DNA of 64,000 nt, taken from SZUA-309 sp050185825. Lineage in GTDB: Bacteria; Pseudomonadota; Gammaproteobacteria; Pseudomonadales; Azotimanducaceae. The stretch is from positions 219,393 through 283,392 of the forward strand of contig JBFWZA010000009.1 in NCBI GenBank assembly GCA_050185825.1, in the 5' to 3' direction. Under the pieces are notes generated by a model. That model made no database searches. It saw nothing but the letters and a program-made list of their open reading frames with translations, and was not told the origin of the DNA. The translations under genes and the position numbers were made by a program. Position 1 is the stretch's first letter; every line of letters starts with the position of its first letter. Below, piece by piece: positions 17,857 through 26,353 of this stretch.

Positions 17857-20800
17857 ATGCGCCTCCACAACCACCGCCTCACCCTTGCCCCCACGGATCT
17901 GTCCGGCTACCTCAACTGCCGCCACCTCACGGCGCTGGATCTGCGCGCGGCAAAGGGGGAGTTCGACCGGCCGAAGGTCTACGGACCGGTCACCGAGGCG
18001 CTGCAGCGCAAAGGCCTCGAGCACGAACGGGGTTACCTTGCGCATCTGAAGAGCCGTCATCCCAACGTGGTGGCGCTGGAAGACCACGCGCCGCTCACCG
18101 CCACCCGGGCGGCCATGGCGGCCGGCGCAGACGTGATCTACCAGGCGCGGCTCGAGTACGGCGGCTGGAGCGGTTACGCCGATTTTCTGGTGAAGGTGCC
18201 GACGCCGAGCAATCTCGGCGACTGGTCCTACGAGGCCCAGGACACCAAGCTCGCCCGCACCACCCGTGCCGGCACGATTCTGCAGCTCTGCGTATACACG
18301 CTGCTGCTCGAGCATCTGCAGGGCGTGCGACCCGAGCACATGCACGTGGTGGCGCCCGGCCGCGACTGGCAGCCGGAAACCTACCGGGTGGACGAGTATG
18401 CCGCCTACTTCCGGCTGCTCGAGCGCGGCATCACGGCGTTCACCGGCAAGCCGGACGAAACCTACCCCGAGCTCGTCAGCCACTGCGATCTCTGTGCCTA
18501 CTGGGAGCGCTGCGAGCAGGTGCGGCGGGCCGACGACCAGCTCTGCTACGTGGCCGGCATGCAGGCCGGCCACATCGAGCAGCTCCGCGCTGCGGGCATC
18601 GGCAGCCTGCGGGCGCTCGCCGAGGCCGAGGACGTCCCGAAACCATCCCGCGGCAGCATCGAGACGCTCACGAAGCTCCGCGATCAGGCCAGGATTCAGC
18701 TCAGGGGCCGCAACAACCGGTCCCACGAGTTCGAGCTCAAGCGCCCGTTCGATGCCGAGCACGGCTTCCAGCGGCTGCCCGAGCCGACGCCGGACGACAT
18801 CTATCTCGACTTCGAGGGCAGCCACTTCACGGAAGGTGGTGTGCAGGAGTACCTCACGGGCTACGTCACGGTGGCTGCAGACGGCAGCTACCACTACACG
18901 GGGCTGTGGGCCGACACGCTCGCGGCCGAGCAGGCCGCCTTCGAGGGCTTCATCGATCTGGCCATGGCCGTACGGGCTAGGAATCCGAAAGCCCACATCT
19001 ACCACTTCGCGCCTTACGAGCCCGCCGCGCTCAAGCGCCTGATGGGCCGGTTCGCCACCCGGGAACGGGAGCTGGACGTGCTGCTCAGAGAGGAGGCCTT
19101 CGTCGACCTGCACGGCGTCGTCCGCCGGAGCCTGATCGCGAGCGTGGAGGCCTACTCCATCAAGAACCTGGAGCCGTTCTTCGGCTATTCACGCGGCCAG
19201 GACCTGCGCGCGGCGAGTGCAGCCCGACGCGCCATCGAAGCGGCACTCGAGTACGGCCCGCTGGATGAGGCGGTGGCAGAGGCGAAGCGCATCGTCACCG
19301 ACTACAACCGTGAGGACTGCGAGTCCACGCACCGGCTGCACGTGTGGCTCGAGGCGCTGCGCGCCGAGGCGGAAACCGCGCACGGACCGATACCGCGCCT
19401 TGTCGGGCACGAGCAGGAGGAAAAGTCGCCGAAAGCGCTCGATGCTGCGCTCGAGGCACTGCGCGATGCCCTGATTGCCGGCATACCCACCGACCCGGCG
19501 GAGCAGACGGCCGATCAGCGCGCCCGCTTCCTGCTCGGCCACCTGATGGAGTTCCACCGCCGGGAGGAGAAGGCGACGTGGTGGGAATACTTCCGATTGC
19601 GTGACCTGCCGGCGGAAGAGCTGATCGACGAGCGGAAGGCAATGAGCGGCCTCGTCTTCCAGGAGATCGTGGACGCCAAAGCGGCACCACTGATCCGCTA
19701 CCGCTTCGCGGCCCAGGATGCGGATGCCCGGGACGGCGAGAACGTCTATGACCCGGACGGCAACCAGATCGGCACCGTGGCGGCGGTGGATCACAACGCC
19801 CGCAGCATCGACATCAAGCACGGGAAGGTGACGGCCGAGGCGCGCCCGGACACGGTTTTCTTCCACAGTTACATCGATCCCGGCGAGATCCGCCAGTCGC
19901 TGATGCGTTTAGGCGAGCACGTGCTGGAACAGGGTCTCGCACCGGCGGAGCCGTATGCGTCCGCGCTGCGGCTGCTCGCCCGCGAGGTGCCGGGCAGACC
20001 GGGCGCACCGGTGCGTGCCGCGAAGGAGCCCGTGGTGGACGCCGCGGTGCGCGCCGCGCTCGCCCTCGACCACGGCGTGCTGGCGATTCAGGGGCCGCCC
20101 GGCACGGGCAAGACGTTCACGGGCGGGGAGATCATCTGCGCGCTGGTAGCGGCGGGTAGAACGGTCGGCATCACGGCGGTGGGCCACACGGTCATCCACA
20201 ACCTGCTGGAGCAGGCGGCCGAGGCCGCGGCCGAGAAGGACATGAAGGACCTCGGGCTCCATCACCGCTACAGCGGTGGCAGCAGCAGGTACGAAGGTGA
20301 TGCGCCGATCACCAACATCTCGAGCTACGACAAGGTGCTCGACGGTCTGCGGCAGGGTTCGATCCGTGTCGTGGGCGGCACGCAGTGGATGTGGTCGCGA
20401 GAAGACTTCGTCCAGGCCGTGGACGTGCTCATCGTCGACGAGGCGGGGCAGATGGCGCTCGCCAACGTGCTGGCCGCGGCACCGGCAGCGAAGAGCCTCA
20501 TTCTGCTCGGCGACCCACAGCAGCTCGAGCAGCCCATTCAGAGCGCCCACCCGCAGGGCAGCGACGTGGCGGCGCTCAAGCACTGGCTGGGCGAGCACGA
20601 GACCATGCCGGCAGATCGCGGGCTTTTTCTCGACGAGACCTGGCGACTGCACCCGGAGATCTGTGCCTTCACCTCCGAGATCTACTACGAGGACAAGCTC
20701 GCGCCGAAGGCGGATCTGGTTCATCAGGCAATCGGCGGCGACCCGCCTTTGCACGGTGCCGGTCTGCGCTACGTGCCGGTGGTCCACAGCGGCAACACCG

Positions 20801-21252
20801 CCCGATCGACGGAGGAGGTAGAGGCCATCGCGGCAATCGTGGACCGGCTCACGGCAGCCGGCGCCATCTTCACGGATCGACACCAGGCCACACGCCCGCT
20901 CAGCCGAGCGGACGTGCTGATCGTGGCGCCGTACAACGCCCAGGTGGCGGCCCTCAAGGCGCGCCTGCCCGACATCGCGGAGCGCATCGGCACGGTGGAC
21001 AAGTTCCAGGGTCAGGAAGCGCCGGTTGTCATCTACTCCATGACCTCCTCGAGCCCGGACGACGCGCCGCGAGGCATGGAGTTTCTCTACAACCCGAACC
21101 GGTTCAATGTGGCCACCTCGCGGGCGAAAGCGCTGTGTATCCTGGTGGGCAGCCCGCGCCTGCTCGAGCCGCTGTGCCGCACACCGCGGCAGATGAAGAT
21201 GGCGAACGGCTTCTGCCGGTTCGGGGAGCTGGCAGAGCGGGTGGTGATCTAG
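17857..21252 (+). CDS. TM0106-type RecB-like nuclease fused to SF1 helicase
   Basis: 1131 residues. Residues 1-230 are a RecB-like PD-(D/E)XK nuclease with D129-x-K131 (YEAQDTKLA) and QLCVY. Cysteines C21, C210, C213 and C219 (HCDLCAYWERC) could hold an Fe-S cluster as in AddB/Cas4. Residues about 315-500 form a DEDD/RNase H-like exonuclease domain (IYLDFEGSHF, YHFAPYEP, YNREDCEST). Residues about 715-1131 are an Upf1-like SF1 helicase with Walker A GPPGTGKT, DEAGQ, and GTVDKFQGQEAPVVIYSMT followed by NVATSRAK. The ATG at 17857 is preferred over GTG 17833; neither has a strong Shine-Dalgarno. Role unknown, perhaps DNA repair or defence. Confidence 0.88.
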   Translation: MRLHNHRLTLAPTDLSGYLNCRHLTALDLRAAKGEFDRPKVYGPVTEALQRKGLEHERGYLAHLKSRHPNVVALEDHAPLTATRAAMAAGADVIYQARLEYGGWSGYADFLVKVPTPSNLGDWSYEAQDTKLARTTRAGTILQLCVYTLLLEHLQGVRPEHMHVVAPGRDWQPETYRVDEYAAYFRLLERGITAFTGKPDETYPELVSHCDLCAYWERCEQVRRADDQLCYVAGMQAGHIEQLRAAGIGSLRALAEAEDVPKPSRGSIETLTKLRDQARIQLRGRNNRSHEFELKRPFDAEHGFQRLPEPTPDDIYLDFEGSHFTEGGVQEYLTGYVTVAADGSYHYTGLWADTLAAEQAAFEGFIDLAMAVRARNPKAHIYHFAPYEPAALKRLMGRFATRERELDVLLREEAFVDLHGVVRRSLIASVEAYSIKNLEPFFGYSRGQDLRAASAARRAIEAALEYGPLDEAVAEAKRIVTDYNREDCESTHRLHVWLEALRAEAETAHGPIPRLVGHEQEEKSPKALDAALEALRDALIAGIPTDPAEQTADQRARFLLGHLMEFHRREEKATWWEYFRLRDLPAEELIDERKAMSGLVFQEIVDAKAAPLIRYRFAAQDADARDGENVYDPDGNQIGTVAAVDHNARSIDIKHGKVTAEARPDTVFFHSYIDPGEIRQSLMRLGEHVLEQGLAPAEPYASALRLLAREVPGRPGAPVRAAKEPVVDAAVRAALALDHGVLAIQGPPGTGKTFTGGEIICALVAAGRTVGITAVGHTVIHNLLEQAAEAAAEKDMKDLGLHHRYSGGSSRYEGDAPITNISSYDKVLDGLRQGSIRVVGGTQWMWSREDFVQAVDVLIVDEAGQMALANVLAAAPAAKSLILLGDPQQLEQPIQSAHPQGSDVAALKHWLGEHETMPADRGLFLDETWRLHPEICAFTSEIYYEDKLAPKADLVHQAIGGDPPLHGAGLRYVPVVHSGNTARSTEEVEAIAAIVDRLTAAGAIFTDRHQATRPLSRADVLIVAPYNAQVAALKARLPDIAERIGTVDKFQGQEAPVVIYSMTSSSPDDAPRGMEFLYNPNRFNVATSRAKALCILVGSPRLLEPLCRTPRQMKMANGFCRFGELAERVVI

Positions 21253-21273
21253 GATCCGCCTGTGCGCATGGCG

Positions 21274-21768
21274 CTATCGCGGACCACCTGCCCGACCACC
21301 GGGCATCTGGGAACGCCGCTGCATCCGCTCGAGCGCCCGGGAGCGCTGTTCCGGTGTGAGCGACTGAAACCGCTGGCGTAGCTGCTGGCGCTGCTCGGGC
21401 GTCATCTGCTTGAGCCGCTCCAGCCGGTCGCGCACGCGCTGCTGCTGCTCGGGTGACAGGGACTGGAAGGTGTCCAGGCGCTGGCGCAACCGCTGCTGCT
21501 GGTCGGGGCTCAGGTTCTGCCAGCGGCGGAAGCGGTCCTCGACGGTGCGCCGCTGGTCTGAATCCATATCGAGCCAGCGCTGGCTGCCGAGCGCGAGCCG
21601 CTGCTGCTGCTCGGCGGGCAGGTCCGCCCAGCCGGACTCGTAGCTCCTGAGCAGCCGCTGCTGGGCCGGGCTCAAGTCGGACCAGGGTGCCGCATCGGCG
21701 AAGCCGCTCAGCAGGGCAGTAGCAACGCCGATGGCGCAGACCACGATGAACTTCATGGCGCGACTCAT
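21274..21768 (-). CDS. DUF3106 family exported protein
   Basis: 164 residues with a signal peptide (VVCAIGVATALLSGFADAA). The mature part is a repeat of the DUF3106 motif, with variants of LSPEQQQRLRQRL recurring about six times and giving an almost all-helical Gln/Arg-rich protein. It resembles periplasmic stress proteins of the Spy/CpxP type in composition, but the function is not established. The start overlaps the stop of the preceding small gene by 4 bp, and GGAGGAGGAG lies upstream. It is the last gene of the sigma cassette. Confidence 0.82.
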   Translation of the reverse strand: MSRAMKFIVVCAIGVATALLSGFADAAPWSDLSPAQQRLLRSYESGWADLPAEQQQRLALGSQRWLDMDSDQRRTVEDRFRRWQNLSPDQQQRLRQRLDTFQSLSPEQQQRVRDRLERLKQMTPEQRQQLRQRFQSLTPEQRSRALERMQRRSQMPGGRAGGPR

Positions 21769-21971
21769 TGCTCCTCCTCCTCTGAATCCGGTGTTTCGGC
21801 TGACTCCACGGTGAGCTCCTCCACGATCGCTTCCAGGGCCAGCGGATCGATCAGCTCGCCATCGCTTTCCACCATGGTGCCGAGATATTCGAGCAGTCCG
21901 GGCGGCGGCGCGCTTGCTGCGTGCGCGCACGGTGACAGGATGAGCGCCAGCATCAGACTACCCCGCACCAT
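21765..21971 (-). CDS. Small exported acidic protein in sigma cassette
   Basis: 68 residues: a signal peptide (MVRGSLMLALILSPCAHAAS) and a short acidic mature part (LLEYLGTMVESDGELIDPLA, ending EEEEQ). No family is recognised. The gene overlaps both neighbours, by 14 bp with the upstream DUF3619-like gene and 4 bp with the DUF3106 gene, which supports translation. It is probably a periplasmic accessory of the sigma/anti-sigma module. Confidence 0.65.
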   Translation of the reverse strand: MVRGSLMLALILSPCAHAASAPPPGLLEYLGTMVESDGELIDPLALEAIVEELTVESAETPDSEEEEQ

Positions 21972-22356
21972 CGATCTCTTCTTCTTCCAGCCAGGCCAGG
22001 AACTCCAGCTCTTCGAGGAGCTCCAGTTCCTGGACCACGGCGATTTCGGACTCGGCGAGCACGGGCAGCACGAGGCTGTCGTCCGTCGGTCGCAGCGCAA
22101 TCCAGGCGGCCACGGTGAGACCGAGCACGGCACCGGCGGCCGCGAGACCACCAGGTGCGAACAGGCGATCCAGCCAGGTGGGGTTAAAAGCAGCGTCCTC
22201 GGCCATGGCCACGGCTTCGCGGCGCATGGCGGCAAGGCGTGCGGCAACGGCTGGATCCACGTTGCCGAGGCTTTCCCGGGTCAGCTCGACGAGACGATCC
22301 TCCGCGCCGGCATCCACCGCTCTATTACGATCCGGTTCCTGGTCGTTGCCGTTCAT
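21958..22356 (-). CDS. DUF3619-like single-pass membrane protein, probable anti-sigma factor
   Basis: 132 residues. A cytosolic N-terminal helical region (VELTRESLGNVDPAVAARLA) is followed by one transmembrane helix at about 70-88 (GGLAAAGAVLGLTVAAWIAL) and a periplasmic Glu/Leu-rich tail. This layout and its place directly after the ECF sigma gene (26 bp) fit the DUF3619 proteins thought to restrain such factors. The anti-sigma role is inferred from context. Confidence 0.75.
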   Translation of the reverse strand: MNGNDQEPDRNRAVDAGAEDRLVELTRESLGNVDPAVAARLAAMRREAVAMAEDAAFNPTWLDRLFAPGGLAAAGAVLGLTVAAWIALRPTDDSLVLPVLAESEIAVVQELELLEELEFLAWLEEEEIDGAG

Positions 22357-22382
22357 GTCCGTTCGTTTCCGTTCATTGCCGT

Positions 22383-22919
22383 TCAGTCCAGTTGCTCACC
22401 GAGCCGGTCGCGAAGCGCCGCGAGCGCCCGTGAGTAGTGCGTCTTCACGCTGCCCTGCGAGCAGCGCATGGCTCGCGCCGTCTCCGCCACGTTCATCCCC
22501 TCCACGGCCCGCAGCAGAAAGGCCTGCTGCTGCCGGGCGGGCAGCGCCGTGATAGCCCCGCGGATCACGGCGCGGGCATCGTCGCGGGTGGCCGTCTGCA
22601 GCGGATTGCCCTCGCCACCGTCCGAGGCCTCTGCGATCCGATCCACCCCGTCGTGCTCCGACTCCTGGAGCACCCGGCTGCGCACCGCGTGCCGGCGATG
22701 CCAGTCCCGGATCCGGTTCTGCAGGATCCGGAAGAACAGCGGCCGCCACTCCTCCTCCGGCTTCCTGGCGTATTTTCTCGCCAGGGTGAACATCGTCTCC
22801 TGGACGATGTCCAGCGCCTCGTCGGTATCCCGCACCGCCGCCCGGGCGATCTGGAAGGCGGACTGCTCCACCCCGGCGAGAAACCGGTTCAGCTCCACGG
22901 TGTGAACCCCTTTGCCCAT
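22383..22919 (-). CDS. ECF-type RNA polymerase sigma factor
   Basis: 178 residues with the two helical domains of ECF sigma factors. Region 2 is at about 20-85 (DEALDIVQETMFTLARKY, then FRILQNRIRDWHRR). Region 4 is at about 120-172 (LPARQQQAFLLRAVEGMNVA and CSQGSVKTHYSRALAALR). ATG 22919 is preceded by CGAGGAGCAGG. It heads the cassette sigma, DUF3619-like, small exported protein, DUF3106. The set probably works as one envelope-linked regulatory unit. Its trigger is unknown. Confidence 0.9.
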   Translation of the reverse strand: MGKGVHTVELNRFLAGVEQSAFQIARAAVRDTDEALDIVQETMFTLARKYARKPEEEWRPLFFRILQNRIRDWHRRHAVRSRVLQESEHDGVDRIAEASDGGEGNPLQTATRDDARAVIRGAITALPARQQQAFLLRAVEGMNVAETARAMRCSQGSVKTHYSRALAALRDRLGEQLD

Positions 22920-22985
22920 CCTGCTCCTCGAAAGGAGAAGGGGGCGGAAGGTGCCCCCAACGTGTTCCGGTATCGTCGGCCGCAA

Positions 22986-24818
22986 TCAATCTTCCGGCCC
23001 GACGAAGACAAGCGCCGCCCGGTGACTCACCAGCTCGTCCTCTGCGGCATTGTAGCTGCCCAGGGCATCGACCCGGCGCAGGCGGTTGCCCGTCTGGAGC
23101 TGCTCGAGTACCTCGTCCGCCAGATCCGCGAAGCTCCGGTAAAGGTGAATCTCCCCCGAACGCCGAACGCGGACGGCGTACACACCGCGGCCGTCGTCGG
23201 GTGCGGCGAGGGTGAGCGCCTCGAGCGGGTTGGTCGTGTCGAGCGGCACGCCGAGCAACCAGAGGAGGGCTCGTGCGTCGGTGAGATCCAGCGTGATGTG
23301 GCCGGAGTCGATGTTGAGCGTCGGCTCGGCCGAGGGCACGGGCCAGACGGCATCGAAGGCGGCGGCGCGGTGGTCGAGGGAGACGTCGATCACCGACAGC
23401 GCGGTGAAGTCGTTCGGTGCCGAGCCGAAAGCCGTGACATGCCCACGCACGCGCACCAGATCCCCGACCTCGATGGAGGTGAGCGGCAGGCTCGCCGTGT
23501 CGATCTCGTAGTGGTTGGGATCCGCATCGTTCGCGGCATCCACGCCGGTACCGGTGAAGTCATAGGCTGCCGGCCGGCGGCCGTTCAGGAAGTGCACGTC
23601 TACCGCCAGATCGTCCGCGTCGACCACATCGGCCGTGAGCTGACTGATCTCCATGCGCACGCGGCCGCCCGTCGCGTCCAGGGTGACGTCGTCCGTGAGG
23701 CTGCCGAAGGCGAGCACACGCTGACCCACGGAGAGGCTCTGCTTGCCGAGCGTATCGTTCGGCAGGCCGAGGGCGGTCACCCGGGTGTCGTCACCCACAT
23801 TCACGGTCACCTGGCCGCGGTGCACGATCAGCCCGTCCGCATATTCCAGGGTGACGCCGGAGAGGGTGAGCGCATCGCCCGAGCGGGCGACGACGGCGCC
23901 GTGTGCCACGTCGTGGTCCGTCCACGGCACACTGCTGCCGGCCAGCACCGTCTCTGCACGCAGGGCGCCGGAGGCCGGTGTGCCGGAAACCGGCGAACCG
24001 GATGCCACCACCGGCGCATCCTCGCCGAGGGCTGTCAGTGCGGCGAGTCCCGCTGCACCTTCGTAACCCATCCCGTCGATCTCGTAGAGCGTGGCGTCGT
24101 CCACCTGCACGGTGAGCTCGCCGAACCGGCCGCTGCGCAGCCGGAAGGGCCGCACGTCCAGGGTGAAGCTGGCCTGTGCCTCGTCCACGGCGCCGAGCAG
24201 CCCGCGCACGCGATGCGTGCGGTCGGCTTCGAGCTCCGCCGCGGCCAGCAGAAACGGCATCACGGTGACCTCGGGGGGCGACGCGGTGAAGTCGATGGTG
24301 TTCGAGGCGTCCAGGTCGAAGTCGAGGCTGAAGGCCGCCGGCACACCCGGCCGGATCACCACGGCATCCGCGTCGGTGAGCATCAGGTTGACGTCGATCG
24401 CACCCAGCGGGTCGCCGTTCTCGTCGGTCAGCAGCGCCGTGTGCAGATCACCGTTGTCGTCCTGCACGATCACCTCGGCGTTCGTGAAGTCGAGGCCGAG
24501 GGTGGCGCTCAGATAGCGCCCGGCAGGCACGGTGGCGATGCTCACCAGTTCCGTCACCTCGGTGAGCTCCGCGAAGTCCACCCGCGTGGAAAGCGGCAGC
24601 GTTTCCACGCGGGTGCCGTCGGCGCGTTCCAGCTGCACGGAGGTCACGTCCACGATGTAGCTCAGGAAATCCCCCTCGGCGTCGGTGAGGCCGATGATCA
24701 CCTCTCCCGTTTCTGCCGGTGCCGCGCTCACCGGCGCCGCTGCCGAGGAGCCACCGCCACCGCCACAACCCGAGGAGATCAGGAGAATTGCCGTGAAGGC
24801 GACAAGATACTTGAACAT
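22986..24818 (-). CDS. DUF4382-like lipoprotein with repeated beta domains
   Basis: 610 residues. The N-terminus is a lipoprotein signal (FTAILLISSGC) followed by a Gly/Ser/Ala linker. Residues about 40-190 resemble DUF4382 (GEVIIGLTDAEGDFLSYIVD, VELVS-like VPAGRYLSATL). The remainder contains several short beta units of the DUF5666 kind (RVRGLLGAV, VGQRVLAFGSL, VGDLVRVRGHV). The composition is acidic and low in Lys, typical of a surface or periplasmic protein. It may bind a ligand or metal; no activity is known. ATG 24818 has GAGGCAGC upstream. It lies 66 bp upstream of the sigma gene on the same strand. Confidence 0.75.
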   Translation of the reverse strand: MFKYLVAFTAILLISSGCGGGGGSSAAAPVSAAPAETGEVIIGLTDAEGDFLSYIVDVTSVQLERADGTRVETLPLSTRVDFAELTEVTELVSIATVPAGRYLSATLGLDFTNAEVIVQDDNGDLHTALLTDENGDPLGAIDVNLMLTDADAVVIRPGVPAAFSLDFDLDASNTIDFTASPPEVTVMPFLLAAAELEADRTHRVRGLLGAVDEAQASFTLDVRPFRLRSGRFGELTVQVDDATLYEIDGMGYEGAAGLAALTALGEDAPVVASGSPVSGTPASGALRAETVLAGSSVPWTDHDVAHGAVVARSGDALTLSGVTLEYADGLIVHRGQVTVNVGDDTRVTALGLPNDTLGKQSLSVGQRVLAFGSLTDDVTLDATGGRVRMEISQLTADVVDADDLAVDVHFLNGRRPAAYDFTGTGVDAANDADPNHYEIDTASLPLTSIEVGDLVRVRGHVTAFGSAPNDFTALSVIDVSLDHRAAAFDAVWPVPSAEPTLNIDSGHITLDLTDARALLWLLGVPLDTTNPLEALTLAAPDDGRGVYAVRVRRSGEIHLYRSFADLADEVLEQLQTGNRLRRVDALGSYNAAEDELVSHRAALVFVGPED

Positions 24819-24902
24819 GACTGCTGCCTCGTTTTCTGCACTGTTCGAGGCGTACAACGCGTCAACCGACGATTCGGTTGACGCGGATACATCGAGCGCG
24901 GT

Positions 24903-25253
24903 TCAGCCGTAGGACAGTGCCGGCTCGATCGGTGTGTGGCGCGGATGTCGCCGGCGCCGCTTCTTGAGCTCCCTGGCGACGAGCTGCCTGCTGCGCCGCA
25001 GGCAGCGGATGATGGCGCGGCCCATTCTGACGCTGCGATCGACGACCACGATCTGGGCGCCGCTGGTGAGCTCCGTGCGCAGCACGCAGACCTTGCCGCG
25101 TCCGCCTCGTGCGCCGTCCACGTTCTTCAGCGTGATGTGCACGCGGCTGATGCTCGACGCGAGGCGGCCGAAAAGACGGACGACCCTGCGCGCCAGCACG
25201 TCTCTGGAACGGCTCGGCAGCTCCACCTGTCTGGCATCCAGTCTGACTTCCAT
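24903..25253 (-). CDS. HPF/RaiA-like ribosome-associated protein
   Basis: 116 residues with the beta-alpha-beta-beta-beta-alpha pattern of hibernation-promoting factors. An N-terminal strand (MEVRLDARQVEL) and helix are followed by VHITLKNVDG, KVCVLRTELTSG and AQIVVVDRS, then a basic C-terminal helix RAIIRCLRRSRQLVARELKK. The strongly basic face fits 16S rRNA binding. The sequence is divergent, so it may be a paralogue rather than the main HPF. It lies 84 bp upstream of the lipoprotein gene on the same strand. Confidence 0.65.
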   Translation of the reverse strand: MEVRLDARQVELPSRSRDVLARRVVRLFGRLASSISRVHITLKNVDGARGGRGKVCVLRTELTSGAQIVVVDRSVRMGRAIIRCLRRSRQLVARELKKRRRRHPRHTPIEPALSYG

Positions 25254-25303
25254 CGATTCCTCCGTTGTCGGGTTCGCTCCGTAATGTGGGACTTCGCCCC
25301 GCT

Positions 25304-25347
25304 TCGGTAAAACGGGAAAATCCTGCGCCCCGATACGGTTTTACCGA
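25304..25347. repeat. Inverted repeat in the HPF/carbonic anhydrase intergenic region
   Basis: TCGGTAAAAC (25304-25313) and GTTTTACCGA (25338-25347) are a perfect 10-bp inverted repeat separated by 24 bp. The region (25254-25499) lies between divergent genes and has no coding signal. It could be an operator for one or both. Confidence 0.5.
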
Positions 25348-25453
25348 GCAATCCGCAATTCGCGCACTGCTGTCGTGAATCTGGCTCGGGTGGAACCGTT
25401 CGTCTTTTTCGAACCATTCCTGTCGGAAACCGGGATTGTTGGGGCGCGGTGAA

Positions 25454-25478
25454 ACCGGGACGCTTGCGCCCCGGTTTT
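25454..25478 (+). terminator. GC-rich hairpin with T tail upstream of carbonic anhydrase
   Basis: ACCGGGACGC and GCGCCCCGGT pair over 10 bp with one mismatch, with a very short loop, followed by TTT. It has the form of an intrinsic terminator on the plus strand but lies 22 bp before the carbonic anhydrase start. It could therefore be an attenuator or a structured leader. An overlapping pair, GGGGCGC (25441) and GCGCCCC (25466), could form an alternative stem. Confidence 0.4.
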
Positions 25479-25499
25479 AATCCGGGAAACGCAGAAGTC

Positions 25500-26183
25500 A
25501 TGATCAAAACACTTGTTCTCCCAATCCTGCTGCTCTGGCAGATACAGACAGCAGCCTTTGCATCGGAAGAAGTCGACGAGTCCGCGGTCGGCTCGCCGGA
25601 GGAAGCCCTGGCGTCGCTGAAAGCGGGTAACGAGCGCTTTCTTTCCGGCGCAACGCTGCGCCAGGACTATCTCGAGCAGATCGCGAGCACGGCGGATGGT
25701 CAGCAGCCCTACGCCACCATCCTCTCCTGTCTGGATTCGAGGATTCCGCCCGAAATCATTTTCGATCAGGGTGTCGGCGACATCTTCGTCGGCCGCGTGG
25801 CCGGCAACGTCGAGGATGTAAATCTGCTCGGCAGCTTCGAGTTCGCTTCGGCAATCGTTGGCACCAGGTTGCTCGTGGTGATGGGGCACACGTCCTGCGG
25901 GGCCGTGAAAGGCGCCTGTGCCGACGCGAAACTCGGCAACCTGACCGCCCTGCTCGGCGAGATCAGGCCAGCCGTCGATCACCTGAAGGCTGCCCACCCC
26001 AATGAGGACGTTTGCGCATCCCCGCACCTCGACCACATCGCCGAGGACAACGTCCGGCGCACCATCAGCGACATTCGCGAGAAGAGCGAGGTGCTGGCAG
26101 ACCTGGAAAAGGCCGGCAAGCTGAAGATCGTCGGTGCGATGTATGACGTCGGCACCGGAAAGGTCACGTTCCTGGAGGGCTGA
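25500..26183 (+). CDS. Exported beta-class carbonic anhydrase
   Basis: 227 residues with an N-terminal signal peptide (MIKTLVLPILLLWQIQTAAFA), so the enzyme should act in the periplasm, interconverting CO2 and bicarbonate. Zinc ligands are visible: C77, H130 and C133 with the D79-R81 dyad (SCLDSR, MGHTSCGAVKG). The family's GDIFVGRVAGN segment is intact. The start is the ATG at 25500. An upstream in-frame ATG at 25449 would place charged residues before the signal peptide. Two hairpins follow the stop. Confidence 0.9.
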   Translation: MIKTLVLPILLLWQIQTAAFASEEVDESAVGSPEEALASLKAGNERFLSGATLRQDYLEQIASTADGQQPYATILSCLDSRIPPEIIFDQGVGDIFVGRVAGNVEDVNLLGSFEFASAIVGTRLLVVMGHTSCGAVKGACADAKLGNLTALLGEIRPAVDHLKAAHPNEDVCASPHLDHIAEDNVRRTISDIREKSEVLADLEKAGKLKIVGAMYDVGTGKVTFLEG

Positions 26184-26195
26184 CGTTCCGGCCTG

Positions 26196-26216
26196 GCACC
26201 GGGAGTTACCCGGTGC
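26196..26216 (+). terminator. Hairpin after carbonic anhydrase gene
   Basis: GCACCGGG (26196-26203) and CCCGGTGC (26209-26216) form a perfect 8-bp stem with a 5-nt loop, 12 bp after the stop codon. There is no T tract, so termination is only possible, perhaps Rho-assisted. Confidence 0.4.
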
Positions 26217-26274
26217 TGCGGCGCCTGGACCCTCGCTGATTCCTGTCCGCCGACCAAAACCGTCGGACAAGTTT

Positions 26275-26298
26275 GAAACCGTCACTGTTGACGGTTTC
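26275..26298 (+). promoter_or_regulatory. Perfect hairpin/palindrome upstream of the TonB receptor
   Basis: GAAACCGTCA (26275-26284) and TGACGGTTTC (26289-26298) form a perfect 10-bp stem with a CTGT loop, followed by TCTCTCC. It lies about 55 bp before the receptor start. It could be the terminator of the carbonic anhydrase transcript or an operator controlling the receptor. No Fur box or riboswitch consensus was recognised here. Confidence 0.45.
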
Positions 26299-26353
26299 TC
26301 TCTCCGCACAGATACTTGGCCGCGCATCGTCTGAAATTGGGGAGAGAGATCAG

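Noticed and set aside
13391..18000. A biosynthetic gene cluster around the P450
   Set aside because: No synthase, cyclase or tailoring set is present. The neighbours are TA-like, transport and CoA-type catabolic genes.
16891..19113. A 740-residue minus-strand reading frame spanning the crotonase gene and running antisense to the start of the nuclease-helicase
   Set aside because: Only the part from 17727 has family signatures and a ribosome binding site. The extension is antisense to a well-supported gene and is a product of high GC content.
22437..24881. An 814-residue plus-strand frame opposite the lipoprotein and sigma genes
   Set aside because: Its composition is His/Arg/Gly-rich with no domain, and the opposite strand carries clear signal peptide and sigma motifs.
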